Positions 1 to 9,808 of a DNA stretch of 64,000 bases are shown here, in pieces (position 1 is the stretch's first letter; every line of letters begins with the position of its first letter). The stretch spans positions 112,948-176,947 of the forward strand of contig NZ_JARHUF010000009.1 of the NCBI RefSeq assembly GCF_029223195.1. The letters are read 5' to 3'. Under the pieces are notes generated by a model that did not search any database, was not told the origin of the DNA, and saw only the letters and a program-made list of their open reading frames with translations. This DNA comes from Vibrio sp. CAU 1672 (GTDB taxonomy: Bacteria; Pseudomonadota; Gammaproteobacteria; Enterobacterales; Vibrionaceae). The translations under genes were made by a program, and so were the position numbers.

Positions 1-1192
1 AATCGCGGATCTCGCCGACCATCACGATATCAGGATCCTGACGCAGAAAAGAGCGCAGCGCTTGTGCAAAGCCAAAACCAATTTTAGGCTTAACCTGAAC
101 CTGGTTAATGCCCATTAAGTTGATTTCTACCGGGTCTTCTGCCGTCGAGATGTTGATCTCTGGCTTATTGAGCAGGCTTAACCCGGTATATAAAGAGACG
201 GTTTTGCCGCTTCCTGTCGGGCCGGTCATCAGGATCATGCCTTGCGGGCGGCGCAATGCATCAAGGTAGAGCTGCTTTTGCTGCTCGCTGTAGCCTAGCT
301 TGTCGATATCCAGTGAGGCTGAACTGCTGTCAAGCAGGCGCAGGACGATTTTTTCCCCAAACAGGGTCGGCAGGGTGGATACCCGCATATCAATGGCGGT
401 GTCCTGACTAATTTTGAGTTTGATCCGCCCGTCTTGCGGCAGGCGCCGTTCGGCAATATCGAGTTTAGACAGGATTTTTATCCGTGCCGACAGGCGGCGG
501 CTTAAGTGACTGGGTGGCTGTTGGATTTCGATTAAAATGCCGTCGCAGCGCAGCCGCACTCGGTACCTGTTTTCATACGGTTCAAAGTGAATATCTGACG
601 CGCCTTTCCTGACCGCATCTAACAAGATTTGGTTGATGTAACGGCTCACCGGTGATTTGTCCTGGCTGAGATCTTCAATATCCTCGATTTCATCCGCGCC
701 AACATCGACTAAATTGGCCAGCTCCTGCTGGTTGATTTCCTTTAGGCCTGATTGTTCGTGGCCTAAAACGCGGCCATAGAGACGCCGGATAGCGGCCTGG
801 AGTTCCCGAAAATCACTCAGGACCAGCTCGACCGGCAAACCGGTCGCGAAGCGAAAATCATCTTCGGCCTGTAAGTTGGTCGGATCGGCGACCGCCAGGA
901 GCAACATTGAAGCCGTGCGCCTGAGCGGTAGCGCGTTATGGCGGGTGATCAGCTCGCGTAAGCCTAACTGTTGGCAAAGCGGAACGTACTCGTGTTGTGC
1001 TAGGGTGGTGGTGGATAACCCGAACACTGAACTCAAATGTTCCGTGAGTTCGGTCGAGGTCATTAATCCCGAACTGAGCAAAGCCTCCGGCATTGAGATG
1101 CCGGAAGCTTTAACCTGCTCGGTTAACGATTCTTCCTCAGCCAGAGTCAGGAGCCCCGACTGGCGAAGAAGCGTAGAGAGGTTGGAGTGCAT
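1..1192 (-). CDS. pilB: Type IVa pilus assembly ATPase PilB (N-terminal 397 residues, cut by window edge)
   Basis: Cytoplasmic motor ATPase that powers pilin polymerisation from the inner-membrane platform. Reading the minus strand from the ATG at 1190-1192 gives one open frame to the window edge. An N-terminal T2SSE_N-like domain comes first, followed by the ATPase core with the Walker A motif GPTGSGKT at about residues 323-330 and an Asp-box region ending in the stretch DPDIVMVGEIRD at the edge. The C-terminal portion, including the Walker B end and the zinc-binding region, lies outside the window. The start codon overlaps the pilA stop by one base (TAATG), so translation of pilB is probably coupled to pilA. 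In vibrios the order continues pilC-pilD. The identification is secure. Confidence 0.93.
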   Translation of the reverse strand, partial: MHSNLSTLLRQSGLLTLAEEESLTEQVKASGISMPEALLSSGLMTSTELTEHLSSVFGLSTTTLAQHEYVPLCQQLGLRELITRHNALPLRRTASMLLLAVADPTNLQAEDDFRFATGLPVELVLSDFRELQAAIRRLYGRVLGHEQSGLKEINQQELANLVDVGADEIEDIEDLSQDKSPVSRYINQILLDAVRKGASDIHFEPYENRYRVRLRCDGILIEIQQPPSHLSRRLSARIKILSKLDIAERRLPQDGRIKLKISQDTAIDMRVSTLPTLFGEKIVLRLLDSSSASLDIDKLGYSEQQKQLYLDALRRPQGMILMTGPTGSGKTVSLYTGLSLLNKPEINISTAEDPVEINLMGINQVQVKPKIGFGFAQALRSFLRQDPDIVMVGEIRD

Positions 1193-1650
1193 TAGTTACC
1201 TGAACAATCGATGCTGCGTCCAGCGGTTGTACAACCAGTACCATCAAGGTCCCACTGGACAACGCCATTGCCAATAGTCGGTGTTAAGGTTAGCGTTAGA
1301 TTGTTGCCTGCGTCATCAACACCGGTAGTGGTCATGGTGATAATGCCATTTGCAACCGTTAACTCGTCCACATATGCAATGGTCGCACCATTATTATTTG
1401 CGGCAATTTGTGCCGGGATATCATTTGAGGCTTGGTCACAACCGTTAAGCTGGCCAAGATCCTGAGCACACATGGCAATGGCTGTTTTAAAACCACTGAT
1501 TCCTGCGGCTGCACCGGCCACACGGGTTCGTTGCGTGTAATCCGAGTAAGCCGGAACCGCGAAGGCAGCCAAAATCCCGATGATCGCCACGACAATCATC
1601 AGCTCGATCAGGGTAAAGCCCTGTTGTTGGTTGTGTTTGGTTTGTTTCAT
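1192..1650 (-). CDS. pilA: Type IVa major pilin PilA
   Basis: Structural subunit of the type IVa (chitin-regulated/competence) pilus. The class III leader is short and polar and ends in QQG, with prepilin peptidase cleavage before [20 protein letters not shown]. Glu5 of the mature protein is present. The mature part is about 141 residues. A C-terminal cysteine pair (GTGC...DCSGN) fits the D-loop disulfide of type IVa pilins, and a second pair ([12 protein letters not shown]) lies in the alphabeta loop. It is the first gene of the pilA-pilB unit, with a TAATG overlap into pilB. The middle of pilin genes varies strongly among Vibrio strains, so the globular part may be strain-specific. Confidence 0.93.
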   Translation of the reverse strand: MKQTKHNQQQGFTLIELMIVVAIIGILAAFAVPAYSDYTQRTRVAGAAAGISGFKTAIAMCAQDLGQLNGCDQASNDIPAQIAANNNGATIAYVDELTVANGIITMTTTGVDDAGNNLTLTLTPTIGNGVVQWDLDGTGCTTAGRSIDCSGN

Positions 1651-1809
1651 TGCGTATTTTCCTTATGTGATTTTCCCTGCGTGCGCATTGGCGAAAAGGT
1701 TATAAAGCCTCAGAGGGTGAGAAAATACACAACCAATCTCCCCGCGAGGGAGATAGAAGTCTTTAGTGCAAGGTTGCATATGAGGTGCAGTGTTTTGCGA
1801 GAGAGGTGT

Positions 1810-1835
1810 AAAAAAGAGAGCCGTCGGCTCTCTTT
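1810..1835 (-). terminator. Rho-independent terminator downstream of nadC
   Basis: Inverted repeat GAGAGCC (1816-1822) and GGCTCTC (1826-1832) with a 3-nt loop, extended by AAA/TTT. On the minus strand it is followed by a run of T (the A run at 1811-1815). It lies 50 bp past the nadC stop and upstream of pilA, so it insulates pilA from nadC transcription. Confidence 0.8.
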
Positions 1836-1885
1836 AACAATGGGGGTGAGGAAGGATAATCCCAGCGCAATAAGGGCTGAGCGCG

Positions 1886-2839
<954 letters not shown>

Positions 2840-2845
2840 TTAATT

Positions 2846-3142
2846 TAGGGTCGGTTGACCTTTCAAGCTGATTTTTGCAGCAGTTTGTGGGTTCTTTATA
2901 CAAGGCTGAGGCTTTGAAATGTAGTTGTTCTACCTGATAAAGCCGATAACGCCGTAGAAAGGAGCCACAAACGCTGCCCGAAGGGTTCGAGCTGGGCGCC
3001 CCCGCTAAAAGCGTTTTACTCTTTGTTGAGAGGATTTTGCTTAGAATGACTAGGCTACAAACAACTAGCCGTCCGCCTCTCGCCGCGGTTAAAACGCTTT
3101 TATCTCGAACAAAATTTAACCGTGAAAGGTTAACAGCCCCTA
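2846..3142. repeat. About 300-bp highly foldable intergenic element with imperfect terminal inverted repeats
   Basis: The stretch between nadC and ampD is closed by imperfect terminal inverted repeats of about 20 bp: 2846-2865 pairs with 3123-3142 if G-U pairs and a few mismatches are allowed. Inside lie several further complementary arms. 2877-2890 pairs with 2965-2977 (13 pairs, one bulge). 2910-2915 pairs with 2939-2944 and encloses 2921-2924/2930-2933. 2976-2979 pairs with 2994-2997. 3006-3019 pairs with 3088-3102 (14 pairs, one bulge) and encloses 3028-3033/3076-3081 and then 3053-3057/3066-3070. 3116-3121 pairs with 3128-3133, which competes with the outer stem. No convincing protein is encoded; the minus-strand frame across it is most likely chance. 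It could be a MITE-like repeat, a structured RNA, or the leader of ampD (the ATG is 18 bp beyond its end). I cannot name a family. Confidence 0.6.
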
Positions 3143-3159
3143 CAACTAGAGAGGTTGAT

Positions 3160-3711
3160 ATGTCCCCAATTATCAAGGATGGCTGGCTGACGACAGCCAA
3201 ACGCATGCCTTCACCGTTTTTTGATACGCGCCTGGATGCTGAAGATATCTCTCTGCTGGTGGTTCATAACATCAGTTTGCCACCGGGTCAGTTTGGTGGT
3301 GCTTATATAGAAGACTTTTTTACCGGCAAGCTTGATCCTGATGCACACCCATTTTTTGCGGTGATTCACAAAATGGGCGTTTCGGCACATTGTTTAATTA
3401 AGCGTGATGGTGAGATTGTCCAGTTTGTATCGTTTTTAGATCGGGCATGGCATGCAGGGCAGTCGAGCTTTGCGGGCCGGGAACGCTGTAATGATTACGC
3501 CATCGGTGTGGAGTTAGAAGGGACCGAGTTTGTTGCTTATACTGAGGAACAATATCAATCACTTACTGAATTAACGCATGCGCTGATGCAGACCTACCCG
3601 CAAATTACTCTCCCGAGAATCACCGGTCACCAGTACATAGCCCCATTGAGAAAAGCCGATCCTGGCCTGAGCTTTAACTGGGTGAAATATCGTCAGATGC
3701 TCGCGCAATAG
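3160..3711 (+). CDS. ampD: 1,6-anhydro-N-acetylmuramyl-L-alanine amidase AmpD
   Basis: Cytosolic zinc amidase of peptidoglycan recycling. It cleaves the L-Ala stem from 1,6-anhydroMurNAc-peptides and so lowers the ligand that activates ampC-type beta-lactamase regulators. The start at 3160 is chosen because AGAGAGG lies just upstream and it yields 183 residues, the same length as E. coli AmpD; the longer frame from 3037 runs into the structured element. Zinc ligands are expected at the His of VVHNISLPPG, the His of GHQYIAP and the Asp of KADPG, all present. The motif RAWHAGQSSF is also typical. It is monocistronic, with a strong terminator at 3751-3779. Confidence 0.94.
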   Translation: MSPIIKDGWLTTAKRMPSPFFDTRLDAEDISLLVVHNISLPPGQFGGAYIEDFFTGKLDPDAHPFFAVIHKMGVSAHCLIKRDGEIVQFVSFLDRAWHAGQSSFAGRERCNDYAIGVELEGTEFVAYTEEQYQSLTELTHALMQTYPQITLPRITGHQYIAPLRKADPGLSFNWVKYRQMLAQ

Positions 3712-3750
3712 AATTGTAGCTAAAGTGTAAATTGCCCAGGGCAAAATCAT

Positions 3751-3779
3751 AAAGGCATACCAAGGTGTATGCCTTTTTT
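3751..3779 (+). terminator. Rho-independent terminator of ampD
   Basis: AAAGGCATAC (3751-3760) pairs with GTATGCCTTT around 3767-3776, followed by a T run. It sits 40 bp after the ampD stop. Confidence 0.85.
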
Positions 3780-3932
3780 AATATGAGAAATATGATCAGT
3801 TGTTTAAAAATAACAACATTTGCGTCTCTGGTTTTGTCAGCTGTCCACGAATGCTGATCGGATGTTGACTCATTTTCCGTATTTTTACCAAAAATCACTA
3901 GCACGTCATTCGCCCGGCTGTTTTATTTGTGA

Positions 3933-3949
3933 AATTGGTAAGATCAATT
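3933..3949. promoter_or_regulatory. Possible second PdhR operator
   Basis: AATTGGTAAGATCAATT differs from the palindrome AATTGGTnnnACCAATT at one arm position. It lies 138 bp upstream of the perfect site at 4071-4087 in the 405-bp gap between ampD and pdhR. That distance would permit looping or control of a more distal promoter. The assignment rests on the match alone. I saw nothing else definite in the gap beyond the ampD terminator and the two operators. Confidence 0.45.
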
Positions 3950-4070
3950 TGGTTGTTGTTTTAATGGTCAAATGTTATCAGGTTGTTCTGTTGTGCCTGG
4001 TTCTATGATTTAGGTCAATTTTTGGCTGGACAGTGGCGTTTTAATTATGTTAATTTCTGCATCAACTTAA

Positions 4071-4087
4071 AATTGGTATTACCAATT
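4071..4087. promoter_or_regulatory. PdhR operator (perfect palindrome) upstream of pdhR-aceEF
   Basis: AATTGGTATTACCAATT fits the PdhR consensus AATTGGTnnnACCAATT exactly and ends 29 bp before the pdhR start codon. In E. coli PdhR binds such a site to repress the pdh operon and releases on binding pyruvate. The same autoregulatory loop is inferred here. Confidence 0.85.
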
Positions 4088-4116
4088 ACCTGCACAAGAG
4101 TAGAAGAACAATAAAT

Positions 4117-4884
4117 ATGGCTTATCAAAGGATCCGTCAGCCAAAACTCTCTGATGTTATTGAACAAGAGTTAGAAAGGTTGATTGTGGAAGGAACACTA
4201 TCTCCGGGGCAACAGTTGCCACCAGAGCGCGAGCTGGCTAAGCAGTTTGATGTGTCTCGTCCTTCGGTCCGTGAAGCCATCCAGCGTTTGGAAGCGAAGC
4301 GTCTGCTGACCCGCCGTCAGGGCGGTGGCACTTTCGTTAGCGAAAATATCTGGAAGAGCTTTTCCGATCCTTTGCTGAATTTGTTGTCTAGTCACTCTGA
4401 AACTCAGCTTGATCTGCTGGAGTCGCGTCATGCGATGGAAGGGATCTCTGCGTATTTTGCAGCGTTGCGTGGTACCGAAGAAGATTTTGCGCGCATCCAA
4501 GCCTCTTTGGAGGTTATCAGCCAAGAGCAGGCAAATAACAATGTTGAAGGTGAAGCGGCCGCTGTGATGCAGTTTTTGATCGCGTTAACCGAGGCGGCGC
4601 ACAATGTTGTGTTGTTGCATATTGTTCGAAGCCTTGCTCCTCTGCTGGAGCAAAATGTTCTGCAGAATTTGAAATTACTACACCGCCGAAAAGAAGTGGT
4701 GGAGAAAGTCAGTAAACACCGAGCCAATATCGTCGACGCGATTGTTTCTGGTCAACCGGAAAAGGCACGAGAAATGTCGCACTCACATTTGGCTTATATC
4801 GAAGAAACATTGTTGGATTTGACTCGAGAAGAGTCTCGGCGAGAGCGTTCTCTACGTCGAATTCAGCAGGGTAACCACTCGTAA
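4117..4884 (+). CDS. pdhR: Pyruvate-responsive GntR-family repressor PdhR
   Basis: Transcriptional repressor of the pyruvate dehydrogenase operon; pyruvate is the inducer. The 255-residue protein has an N-terminal winged helix-turn-helix of the GntR/FadR subfamily (residues about 10-75, including [20 protein letters not shown] and the wing RQGGGTFV). A C-terminal all-helical FCD effector domain (about 95-230) follows. It is the first gene of pdhR-aceE-aceF, with only 48 bp and no terminator before aceE. A perfect operator lies just upstream. The C-terminal tail is rich in Arg and Glu. Confidence 0.95.
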   Translation: MAYQRIRQPKLSDVIEQELERLIVEGTLSPGQQLPPERELAKQFDVSRPSVREAIQRLEAKRLLTRRQGGGTFVSENIWKSFSDPLLNLLSSHSETQLDLLESRHAMEGISAYFAALRGTEEDFARIQASLEVISQEQANNNVEGEAAAVMQFLIALTEAAHNVVLLHIVRSLAPLLEQNVLQNLKLLHRRKEVVEKVSKHRANIVDAIVSGQPEKAREMSHSHLAYIEETLLDLTREESRRERSLRRIQQGNHS

Positions 4885-4932
4885 GAGTGTTACTTAAACA
4901 AGTAGATCCAACCAACAGAAGGATAGATCGCC

Positions 4933-7596
4933 ATGTCTGATATGAAGCATGACGTAGATGCACTGGAAACTCAAGAATGGCTACAAGCACTTGAGTCAGT
5001 TGTACGTGAAGAAGGTGTAGAACGTGCTCAGTTCCTACTAGAACAAGTTCTGGACAAAGCACGTCTGGACGGTGTTGACATGCCAACTGGAATCACAACC
5101 AACTACATCAACACGATTCCAGCAGATCAAGAACCAGCTTACCCGGGTGACACAACACTTGAACGCCGTATTCGTTCCATCATCCGCTGGAACGCAATCA
5201 TGATCGTTCTACGTGCATCTAAGAAAGATCTGGAGCTAGGCGGCCACATGGCGTCTTTCCAGTCTTCTGCTGCATTCTACGAAGTATGTTTCAACCACTT
5301 CTTCCGCGCTCCAAATGAGACGGACGGTGGCGATCTAGTATACTACCAGGGTCATATCTCTCCAGGTATTTACTCCCGTGCATTCGTTGAAGGTCGTCTG
5401 ACTGAAGAGCAGCTCGATAACTTCCGCCAGGAAGTCGACGGTAAAGGTATCCCATCCTACCCGCACCCTAAACTGATGCCAGAGTTTTGGCAGTTCCCGA
5501 CCGTATCTATGGGCCTGGGGCCAATCTCTGCAATCTACCAGGCGCGTTTCCTTAAGTACCTGGACGGCCGTGGCCTGAAAGATACGTCAGCTCAACGTGT
5601 ATACGCCTTCCTCGGTGACGGTGAGATGGATGAGCCAGAATCACGTGGTTCACTTTCTTTTGCCGCGCGAGAGAAGCTAGACAACTTATGCTTCCTGGTA
5701 AACTGTAACCTGCAGCGCCTGGATGGCCCGGTAATGGGTAACGGTAGCATCATTCAAGAGCTAGAAGGTCTATTCAAAGGGGCTGGCTGGAATGTTGTTA
5801 AGGTTATCTGGGGTAGCAACTGGGATGCACTACTTGCTAAAGACACAACCGGCAAGCTGCTACAGCTGATGAACGAAACAGTAGACGGTGACTACCAGAC
5901 ATTTAAATCTAAAGATGGCGCGTACGTACGTGAGCACTTCTTTGGTAAGTATCCAGAAACAGCTGCACTAGTCGCCGATATGACGGATGAAGAAATCTTC
6001 GCACTTAAGCGTGGTGGTCACGATTCTTCTAAACTGTACGCGGCATACAAAAACGCAGAACAGACCAAAGGTCGTCCAACGGTGATCCTGGCCAAGACGG
6101 TTAAAGGTTACGGCATGGGGGAAGCGGCTGAAGGTAAGAACATCGCACACCAGGTTAAGAAGATGGACATGACTCACGTACTACACCTGCGTGACCGTCT
6201 GGGTCTTCAGGACATCCTGACTGACGAAGCGGTGAAAGAACTTCCGTACCTGAAACTTGAAGAAGGCAGCGCGGAATACGAATACCTACATGCTCGTCGT
6301 AAAGCACTAAAAGGTTACACGCCACAGCGTCTGCCTAACTTTACTCAAGAGTTCAAAGTACCAGAGCTAGCAGAGTTTGCCCCGCTACTAACTGAACAGA
6401 AGCGTGATATCTCTACCACCATGGCTTACGTTCGTACTCTTAATATCCTGCTTAAGAACAAGAACATTGGTAAGAACATCGTTCCTATCATTTGTGATGA
6501 AGCCCGTACGTTCGGTATGGAAGGCCTGTTCCGTCAAATCGGTATTTACAACCCGCACGGTCAGAACTACACGCCACAGGATCGCGACATCGTTTCTTAC
6601 TACAAAGAAGCGACTTCTGGTCAGGTTCTGCAAGAAGGTATCAACGAGCTGGGTTCAATGGCATCTTGGGTGGCGGCGGCGACGTCTTACAGCACCAACG
6701 ATCTGCCAATGATCCCGTTCTACATCTACTATTCTATGTTTGGTTTCCAACGTGTTGGCGACATGGCATGGATGGCGGGTGACCAACAGGCTCGCGGCTT
6801 CTTATTAGGTGCAACTGCTGGTCGTACAACGCTGAACGGTGAAGGTCTGCAACACGAAGACGGTCACTCGCATATTATGGCGAACACAGTGCCTAACTGT
6901 ATCTCTTACGATCCAACCTTCGCGTACGAAGTTGCCGTTATCATGCAAGACGGTATCCGTCGCATGTACGGTGAGAACCAAGAAAACGTGTTCTACTACC
7001 TAACGGTTATGAACGAAAACTACGCCATGCCAGCAATGCCAGAAGGCGCTGAAGAAGGCATCCGCAAAGGGATTTACAAGCTAGAAACGTACGCTGGTGA
7101 CAAGGCTAAAGTTCAGCTAATGAGCTCGGGCACTATCATGAACGAAGTACGTAAAGCCGCGCAAATCCTAAGCGATGACTACGGCGTCGCGTCTGACGTT
7201 TACTCGGTAACGTCATTTAACGAACTGACTCGTGACGGTCAAGATGCTGAGCGTTTCAACATGCTTCATCCAGAAGCACAAGCGCAAGTGCCTTACATTG
7301 CACAAGTGATGGGCAACGAGCCAGCTATCGCCGCAACTGACTACATGAAGAACTACGCAGAGCAGGTTCGTGCATTCATTCCTGCTGAGTCGTACAAAGT
7401 TCTTGGTACTGACGGCTTCGGTCGCTCAGACAGCCGTGAAAACCTACGTCGTCACTTCGAAGTAAACGCAGGTTACGTGGTAGTCGCAGCGCTGACTGAA
7501 CTGGCGAAACGTGGCGAAGTTGAGAAATCTGCCATTGCTGAAGCAATCAAGAAGTTCGACATCGACACTGAAAAAACTAACCCGCTTTACGCATAA
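4933..7596 (+). CDS. aceE: Pyruvate dehydrogenase E1 component (homodimeric type)
   Basis: Thiamine-diphosphate-dependent decarboxylase that passes the acetyl group of pyruvate to the lipoyl arms of AceF. The length of 887 residues equals E. coli AceE. The ThDP/Mg site GDGEMDEPES starts at about residue 228, followed by the NCNLQRLDGPV segment. The central pyrimidine domain and the C-terminal transketolase-like domain are complete. A purine-rich ribosome-binding site (AGAAGGA) lies upstream of the ATG. It lies between pdhR and aceF and ends 31 bp before aceF. Codon choice looks biased towards codons typical of highly expressed genes (many AAC, GAA, CGT, GGT, CTG). Confidence 0.97.
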   Translation: MSDMKHDVDALETQEWLQALESVVREEGVERAQFLLEQVLDKARLDGVDMPTGITTNYINTIPADQEPAYPGDTTLERRIRSIIRWNAIMIVLRASKKDLELGGHMASFQSSAAFYEVCFNHFFRAPNETDGGDLVYYQGHISPGIYSRAFVEGRLTEEQLDNFRQEVDGKGIPSYPHPKLMPEFWQFPTVSMGLGPISAIYQARFLKYLDGRGLKDTSAQRVYAFLGDGEMDEPESRGSLSFAAREKLDNLCFLVNCNLQRLDGPVMGNGSIIQELEGLFKGAGWNVVKVIWGSNWDALLAKDTTGKLLQLMNETVDGDYQTFKSKDGAYVREHFFGKYPETAALVADMTDEEIFALKRGGHDSSKLYAAYKNAEQTKGRPTVILAKTVKGYGMGEAAEGKNIAHQVKKMDMTHVLHLRDRLGLQDILTDEAVKELPYLKLEEGSAEYEYLHARRKALKGYTPQRLPNFTQEFKVPELAEFAPLLTEQKRDISTTMAYVRTLNILLKNKNIGKNIVPIICDEARTFGMEGLFRQIGIYNPHGQNYTPQDRDIVSYYKEATSGQVLQEGINELGSMASWVAAATSYSTNDLPMIPFYIYYSMFGFQRVGDMAWMAGDQQARGFLLGATAGRTTLNGEGLQHEDGHSHIMANTVPNCISYDPTFAYEVAVIMQDGIRRMYGENQENVFYYLTVMNENYAMPAMPEGAEEGIRKGIYKLETYAGDKAKVQLMSSGTIMNEVRKAAQILSDDYGVASDVYSVTSFNELTRDGQDAERFNMLHPEAQAQVPYIAQVMGNEPAIAATDYMKNYAEQVRAFIPAESYKVLGTDGFGRSDSRENLRRHFEVNAGYVVVAALTELAKRGEVEKSAIAEAIKKFDIDTEKTNPLYA

Positions 7597-7627
7597 CACA
7601 ACGCTTAATACAGAAGGTAGATAAGAA

Positions 7628-9541
7628 ATGGCAATCGAAATTAATGTACCAGACATCGGTGCGGATGAGGTTGAAGTTACTGAGATTCTTGTAAGCGTTG
7701 GCGACAAGGTTGAAGAAGAGCAGTCTCTGATCACGGTTGAAGGCGATAAAGCGTCTATGGAAGTGCCTGCCTCGGCAGCGGGTATCGTTAAAGAGATCAA
7801 AGTTGCCGAAGGCGACAAGGTTTCTACCGGTTCTCTAATCATGTTGTTTGTTGAAGAAAATGTCGAAGCAGAGGCGGCCGGCGCTCCGGCTGCAGCAGCA
7901 GAGGCTGTCCCAGTAGCTGCACCTGTAGCGGCAGCAGCAGAACTAAAAGAAGTTCACGTTCCTGATATCGGTGGCGATGAAGTAGAAGTTACTGAAATTA
8001 TGGTTAAAGTTGGCGATACAGTAGAAGAAGAGCAATCACTTCTAACTGTAGAAGGCGACAAAGCTTCTATGGAAGTACCAGCACCATTCGCAGGTACTGT
8101 TAAAGAGATCAAGGTTGCTGAAGGTGATTCAGTAACAACTGGCTCTCTTGTTATGGTATTTGAAGTAGCAGGTGCAGCGGCTTTAGCTCCTGCAGCCGTT
8201 GAAGCGCCAGCAGCACCAGCTGCGGCTCCAGCAACTGCGTCTAACAAAGAAGTTAACGTACCAGATATCGGTGGCGATGAAGTTGAAGTGACTGAAATCA
8301 TGGTTGCCGTTGGCGACACAGTGATCGAGGAGCAATCTCTCATCACGGTTGAAGGTGACAAAGCGTCTATGGAAGTACCGGCACCATTCGCAGGTACAGT
8401 TAAAGAGATTAAGATTGCAGTTGGCGACAAAGTGTCTACTGGCTCGCTGATCATGGTATTTGAAGTCGCAGGGACTCCTGTGGCGGGCGCAGCTCCGGAA
8501 CCTGTAGCAGTGCCAGCACCGGCAGCAACACCAGCTCCTGCGTCGGCATCTGCTCCAGCAGCAAAAGCTGAAGCTCCTGCAGGTGGTGACTTCCAGGAAA
8601 ACCACGATTACGCACATGCATCTCCAGTTGTTCGTCGTCTGGCGCGTGAATTCGGCGTTAACCTGTCTAAGGTTAAAGGTACTGGCCGTAAGAGCCGTAT
8701 CCTGAAAGAAGACGTTCAAGCTTACGTTAAAGATGCTCTTAAGCGTCTTGAGTCTGGCGCAGGTGCAGCAGCATCTGGCAAAGGTGACGGCAGTGCTCTT
8801 GGCCTACTACCATGGCCAAAAGTGGACTTCAGCAAGTTCGGTGAAACTGAAGTTCAGAAGCTATCTAAGATCAAGAAGATCTCAGGTGCTAACCTACACC
8901 GTAACTGGGTCATGATCCCGCACGTTACCCAGTGGGATAACGCAGACATCACGGAGCTAGAAGCATTCCGTAAAGAGCAAAACGCGCTTGAAGCGAAGAA
9001 AGACTCTGGCATGAAGATCACGCCACTGGTGTTCATCATGAAAGCGGCAGCGAAAGCACTAGAAGCGTTCCCGGCGTTTAACTCGTCTTTGTCAGAAGAT
9101 GGTGAGAGCCTGATTCTGAAGAAATACGTTAACATCGGTATCGCGGTAGACACGCCAAACGGCCTGGTGGTTCCTGTATTTAAAGATGTGAACAAGAAAG
9201 GCATTTACGAGCTGTCTGAAGAGCTGATGGCGGTGTCTAAGAAAGCCCGTGCCGGTAAGCTGACGGCGGCGGATATGCAAGGCGGCTGTTTCACTATCTC
9301 AAGCCTGGGTGGTATCGGCGGTACGGCATTTACGCCAATCGTCAACGCGCCAGAAGTCGGTATTCTTGGTGTGTCTAAGTCAGAGATGAAACCGGTATGG
9401 AACGGTAAAGAGTTTGAGCCGCGCCTACAGCTGCCACTTTCTCTGTCATACGACCATCGTGTGATCGATGGTGCTGAAGGTGCACGCTTTATCACTTACC
9501 TAAACGCATGTCTGTCTGACATTCGTCGTCTGGTTCTTTAA
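7628..9541 (+). CDS. aceF: Dihydrolipoyl acetyltransferase (PDH E2) with three lipoyl domains
   Basis: Core acetyltransferase of pyruvate dehydrogenase (637 residues). Three tandem lipoyl domains each carry the GDKASMEVP loop, with lipoylated lysines at K41, K145 and K245. Ala/Pro-rich swinging linkers separate them. A peripheral subunit-binding domain (about 327-365, containing [16 protein letters not shown]) binds E1 or E3. The CoA acetyltransferase domain ends with [12 protein letters not shown], giving catalytic His610 and Asp614. Three lipoyl domains is the same number as in E. coli AceF. Lipoyl units 2 and 3 are very similar at the DNA level. The inverted repeat at 9560-9581 follows, then a separate leader for lpd. 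Confidence 0.97.
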   Translation: MAIEINVPDIGADEVEVTEILVSVGDKVEEEQSLITVEGDKASMEVPASAAGIVKEIKVAEGDKVSTGSLIMLFVEENVEAEAAGAPAAAAEAVPVAAPVAAAAELKEVHVPDIGGDEVEVTEIMVKVGDTVEEEQSLLTVEGDKASMEVPAPFAGTVKEIKVAEGDSVTTGSLVMVFEVAGAAALAPAAVEAPAAPAAAPATASNKEVNVPDIGGDEVEVTEIMVAVGDTVIEEQSLITVEGDKASMEVPAPFAGTVKEIKIAVGDKVSTGSLIMVFEVAGTPVAGAAPEPVAVPAPAATPAPASASAPAAKAEAPAGGDFQENHDYAHASPVVRRLAREFGVNLSKVKGTGRKSRILKEDVQAYVKDALKRLESGAGAAASGKGDGSALGLLPWPKVDFSKFGETEVQKLSKIKKISGANLHRNWVMIPHVTQWDNADITELEAFRKEQNALEAKKDSGMKITPLVFIMKAAAKALEAFPAFNSSLSEDGESLILKKYVNIGIAVDTPNGLVVPVFKDVNKKGIYELSEELMAVSKKARAGKLTAADMQGGCFTISSLGGIGGTAFTPIVNAPEVGILGVSKSEMKPVWNGKEFEPRLQLPLSLSYDHRVIDGAEGARFITYLNACLSDIRRLVL

Positions 9542-9559
9542 TTAAGCACCGATGTTAAA

Positions 9560-9581
9560 GAGGCGGCAACTTAGCCGCCTC
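9560..9581 (+). terminator. GC-rich hairpin between aceF and lpd (partial terminator or mRNA end)
   Basis: GAGGCGGC (9560-9567) pairs perfectly with GCCGCCTC (9574-9581). No T run follows, so it is not a classical strong terminator. It may cap the aceF mRNA or allow partial read-through into lpd. The remaining 227 bp before lpd contain AT-rich sequence that could hold an independent lpd promoter. Confidence 0.5.
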
Positions 9582-9808
9582 GGCTAATCATAATTATCGA
9601 CAATTTGGTTATCTCCCTGACTGGCTACAGGGTTTTCATAATTGAATTGTTGTCTGGCTCACAGGCTAAATTGATTTACTTTTCACACCATTAACATCTC
9701 TGTAAACTGTTGGCGGTCTGAAAATAATTGTTTAAAGCGAATTACTCTAAACACAAAAAAATCGATACCCACTCAGCCTGTTAGGGATAATGACTACAAG
9801 AGGTCAAA

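Noticed and set aside
7628..8470. Tandem repeat in aceF considered as a possible CRISPR-like or minisatellite array
   Set aside because: The repeats are in frame, about 300 bp apart and encode lipoyl domains, a normal protein domain duplication.
7954..8719. Long minus-strand frames opposite aceF (Ser/Thr-rich and Arg/Cys-rich translations)
   Set aside because: They are antisense shadows of the repetitive lipoyl-domain sequence and Ala/Pro linkers, without a ribosome-binding site.
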